The notes beneath the pieces were generated by a model, which saw nothing but the letters and a program-made list of their open reading frames with translations, made no database searches and was not told the origin of the DNA. A stretch of DNA of 64,000 bases from positions 23,158,944 through 23,222,943 of the forward strand of contig OZ025243.1 of NCBI GenBank assembly GCA_964019155.1, given 5' to 3'. How positions within the stretch are numbered: the stretch's first letter is position 1; each line of letters begins with the position of its first letter. Source of the DNA: Osedax fenrisi. Lineage: Eukaryota; Annelida; Polychaeta; Sabellida; Siboglinidae. Both the position numbers and the translations under genes were made by a program. Below are positions 62,487-64,000 of this stretch, piece after piece.

Positions 62487-63100
62487 TTAAGGGGATGTCC
62501 CAGTGTTCAAAATCATAAAAAAAAAATGATTTTGTATTTATTTTGTATTCCATAATATTAATAAATGTAGTGTGTTTTAGTATCTGTATAAATATCAGCC
62601 GCGAATTCAATCTAGAAATGCCATAAAATTGATTTCTAAATTGTTATATTATCAATAGATATGTATACTTTCAACTATCAAATGCTGTTTTCTCAGAATA
62701 ATTATTTCGCGCTAGGTATGTGTGTATAAACTTAGGTATAACAAAAACTAGTATATGTATTCTACTAATTTTTATTGCATTATATAAATAAAATATATAT
62801 GAATACTATTATAGGCGTAATTTTCTAAATTTGTATATGTATAGTTGCAAAAAATAACAATTTCTATAGAAATTCCGTAAATTAAAAAATTAAAATGTGT
62901 GCATATATATATATGTATGTTATATAATATATATTATAAAAATTACGTCTTGTAATAGTATGTGTATACATTTAAAGAATAGAATATAACAACAATTAGC
63001 TCAATTCAATGAATAGAAATCTGCGCGCCTAATTTTGCGTAGACCCATTATTTGCTATCTCTATACATAGAGAAGCGGGCGTCGTGTGCCATCCCCTTAA
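62487..63100. mobile_element. TTAA-bounded inverted-end element
   Basis: TTAAGGGGATGTCCCA at the left and, on the other strand, TTAAGGGGATGGCACA at the right give inverted ends of about 11 bp starting at TTAA, 614 bp in all. TTAA target sites are typical of piggyBac-like elements; the family assignment is tentative. No transposase frame is present. Confidence 0.5.
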
Positions 63101-63462
63101 CGAGGAGAAAAGCTGTCCTTGAAATTACTTACATTTTGTATACCCACTTCCCTAGATAAACAGATAAAAAGGTCGCATCAGTCTATATATACATATAATT
63201 AAAATATTATAAAAATTACATATATGAAAATCAATTATAATTAATATAGGTATAGTTATAGCCTACACCGTATAAGTATATATATATATATATATATATA
63301 TACTATTAAAATAACATGCATTATAGTTATGTAACTAAGATCTCTAAGTAGATAACCTAGGTAACCAACTTAGAGGGTACGATATATAACTATAGTTGAA
63401 TACCTGTATACTCTATTAATGCTTTACTTGTAGATCAATTAAACTATATATGCTGTTATTGT
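63101..63462. other. AT-rich gap
   Basis: (TA)n at about 63278-63302. A stretch ACTTAGAGGGTACG near 63368 is unremarkable. No gene. Confidence 0.5.
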
Positions 63463-63742
63463 TATTTTATTTGGTGGAGTTCTTAATCCAATCCAGGAAC
63501 TTAGATGAAGTTTTCACTTATAACATTATATGGCTCTAATGTCCCTTCGAAGCCTCTCTCATGTTAAGGCATCCGTGGTGTTAATGATAACCGATCATTT
63601 ATGTATACACAATTACATAAGATCACTTCTAAATAATATTTTAAGACCCATTTTATAAAATTAATTAATGGTCCGGATGAGGCTTGAACGTCATGTCTTA
63701 CTGCTTTTGTGTCTGACGCCTTAGCCAACTGAGCCACAATTT
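63463..63742 (-). mobile_element. tRNA-derived SINE, copy 3 (most complete)
   Basis: Minus strand: head TGTGGCTCAGTTGGCTAAGG, CGTCAGAC ... GACGTTCAAGCCTCATCCGG (A- and B-box regions in order), then body GGTCTTAAAATATTATTTAG, AAGTGATCT, GATCGGTTATCATTAACACC, GGATGCCTTAACATGAGAGA, GGCTTCGAAGGGACATTAGA, TTATAAGTGAAAACTTCATC, TAAGTTCCTGGATT and tail CAAATAAAATAACA. There is no CCA-stem pairing partner, so it is a SINE and not a tRNA gene. Confidence 0.85.
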
Positions 63743-64000
63743 TATTATATATATAGGTATATATAATTAAATAATTATTTAAAATATATATTTTGTAATA
63801 AATAACGACTGGTGTATACATAATGGTTATTAAGGTCGATTAATAATTAATAATGATGTAGTTTAAATTTAAATGTAACCTATTAATAGGTATTAATTAA
63901 CGTTAACCTTATATATGTAAATAATAATTAATTAACACATCTTAAAGTTATAGTTATATTAGGTTATATATGTTATCTAGTAGATAATATATACTATGTT
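63743..64000. other. AT-rich end of window
   Basis: No feature recognised; short AATTATTAATTA-type tracts only. Confidence 0.5.

Noticed and set aside
63660..63742. Possible tRNA gene on the minus strand
   Set aside because: A- and B-box regions are present but the ends do not pair and the SINE body follows.

Overview
The window is a strongly AT-rich piece of an animal nuclear genome, probably from an invertebrate. Its genes are cut into small, relatively GC-rich exons. Between them lie non-LTR retrotransposons, hAT-like and other short inverted-repeat elements, a tRNA-derived SINE family, minisatellites, (TA)n/(CT)n/(GT)n runs and many fold-back palindromes. There are no bacterial-type operons, CRISPR arrays or credible stand-alone tRNA/rRNA genes. 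The species cannot be named from sequence alone; arthropod-like is only a guess.

Layout. 1-7.2 kb: two degenerate endonuclease/reverse-transcriptase LINEs in opposite orientation plus two inverted-repeat elements. 7.7-13.4 kb (minus strand): four phase-compatible exons forming the 3' end of a membrane-protein gene not recognised here, with a third LINE fragment in an intron. 13.4-22.5 kb: AT-rich DNA with fold-backs, a CR1-like LINE split by a long CT run and by an 881-bp hAT-like element made largely of GATCG-type repeats. 22.5-49.0 kb (plus strand): the main gene, a 21-exon model of about 1,230 codons. It encodes an acidic/basic N-terminus with AT-hooks and three zinc-knuckle-like exons, followed by a C-terminal half with the motif order of the WD40 TFIIIC subunit 2 (GTF3C2/TFIIIC110). 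TFIIIC binds the B box of tRNA genes and recruits TFIIIB and RNA polymerase III. 49-56 kb: AT-rich, no gene supported. 56.2-61.2 kb (minus strand): a three-exon model of about 110 aa with no assigned function. 60.4-62.0 kb: large palindromes and paired hairpins. 62.2 kb: one orphan candidate exon. 62.5-63.1 kb: a TTAA-bounded element. 63.5-63.7 kb: a further tRNA-SINE.

Most notable. (1) Introns of the TFIIIC-subunit gene hold minisatellites whose unit is the acceptor plus the first bases of the next exon (exons 15, 17, 18), or a donor-like sequence (after exon 20). (2) Nearly all proposed donors in this gene carry T at intron position +3 (GTTAGT type) rather than GTRAGT. (3) A gene for a TFIIIC subunit contains three tRNA-derived SINE copies or fragments, two with a recognisable B-box-like sequence. 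(4) Four hAT-like elements have recognisable ends and 8-bp target duplications. All exon joins are read by eye from reading frame, phase and splice-site sequence; no alignment or RNA evidence was available.
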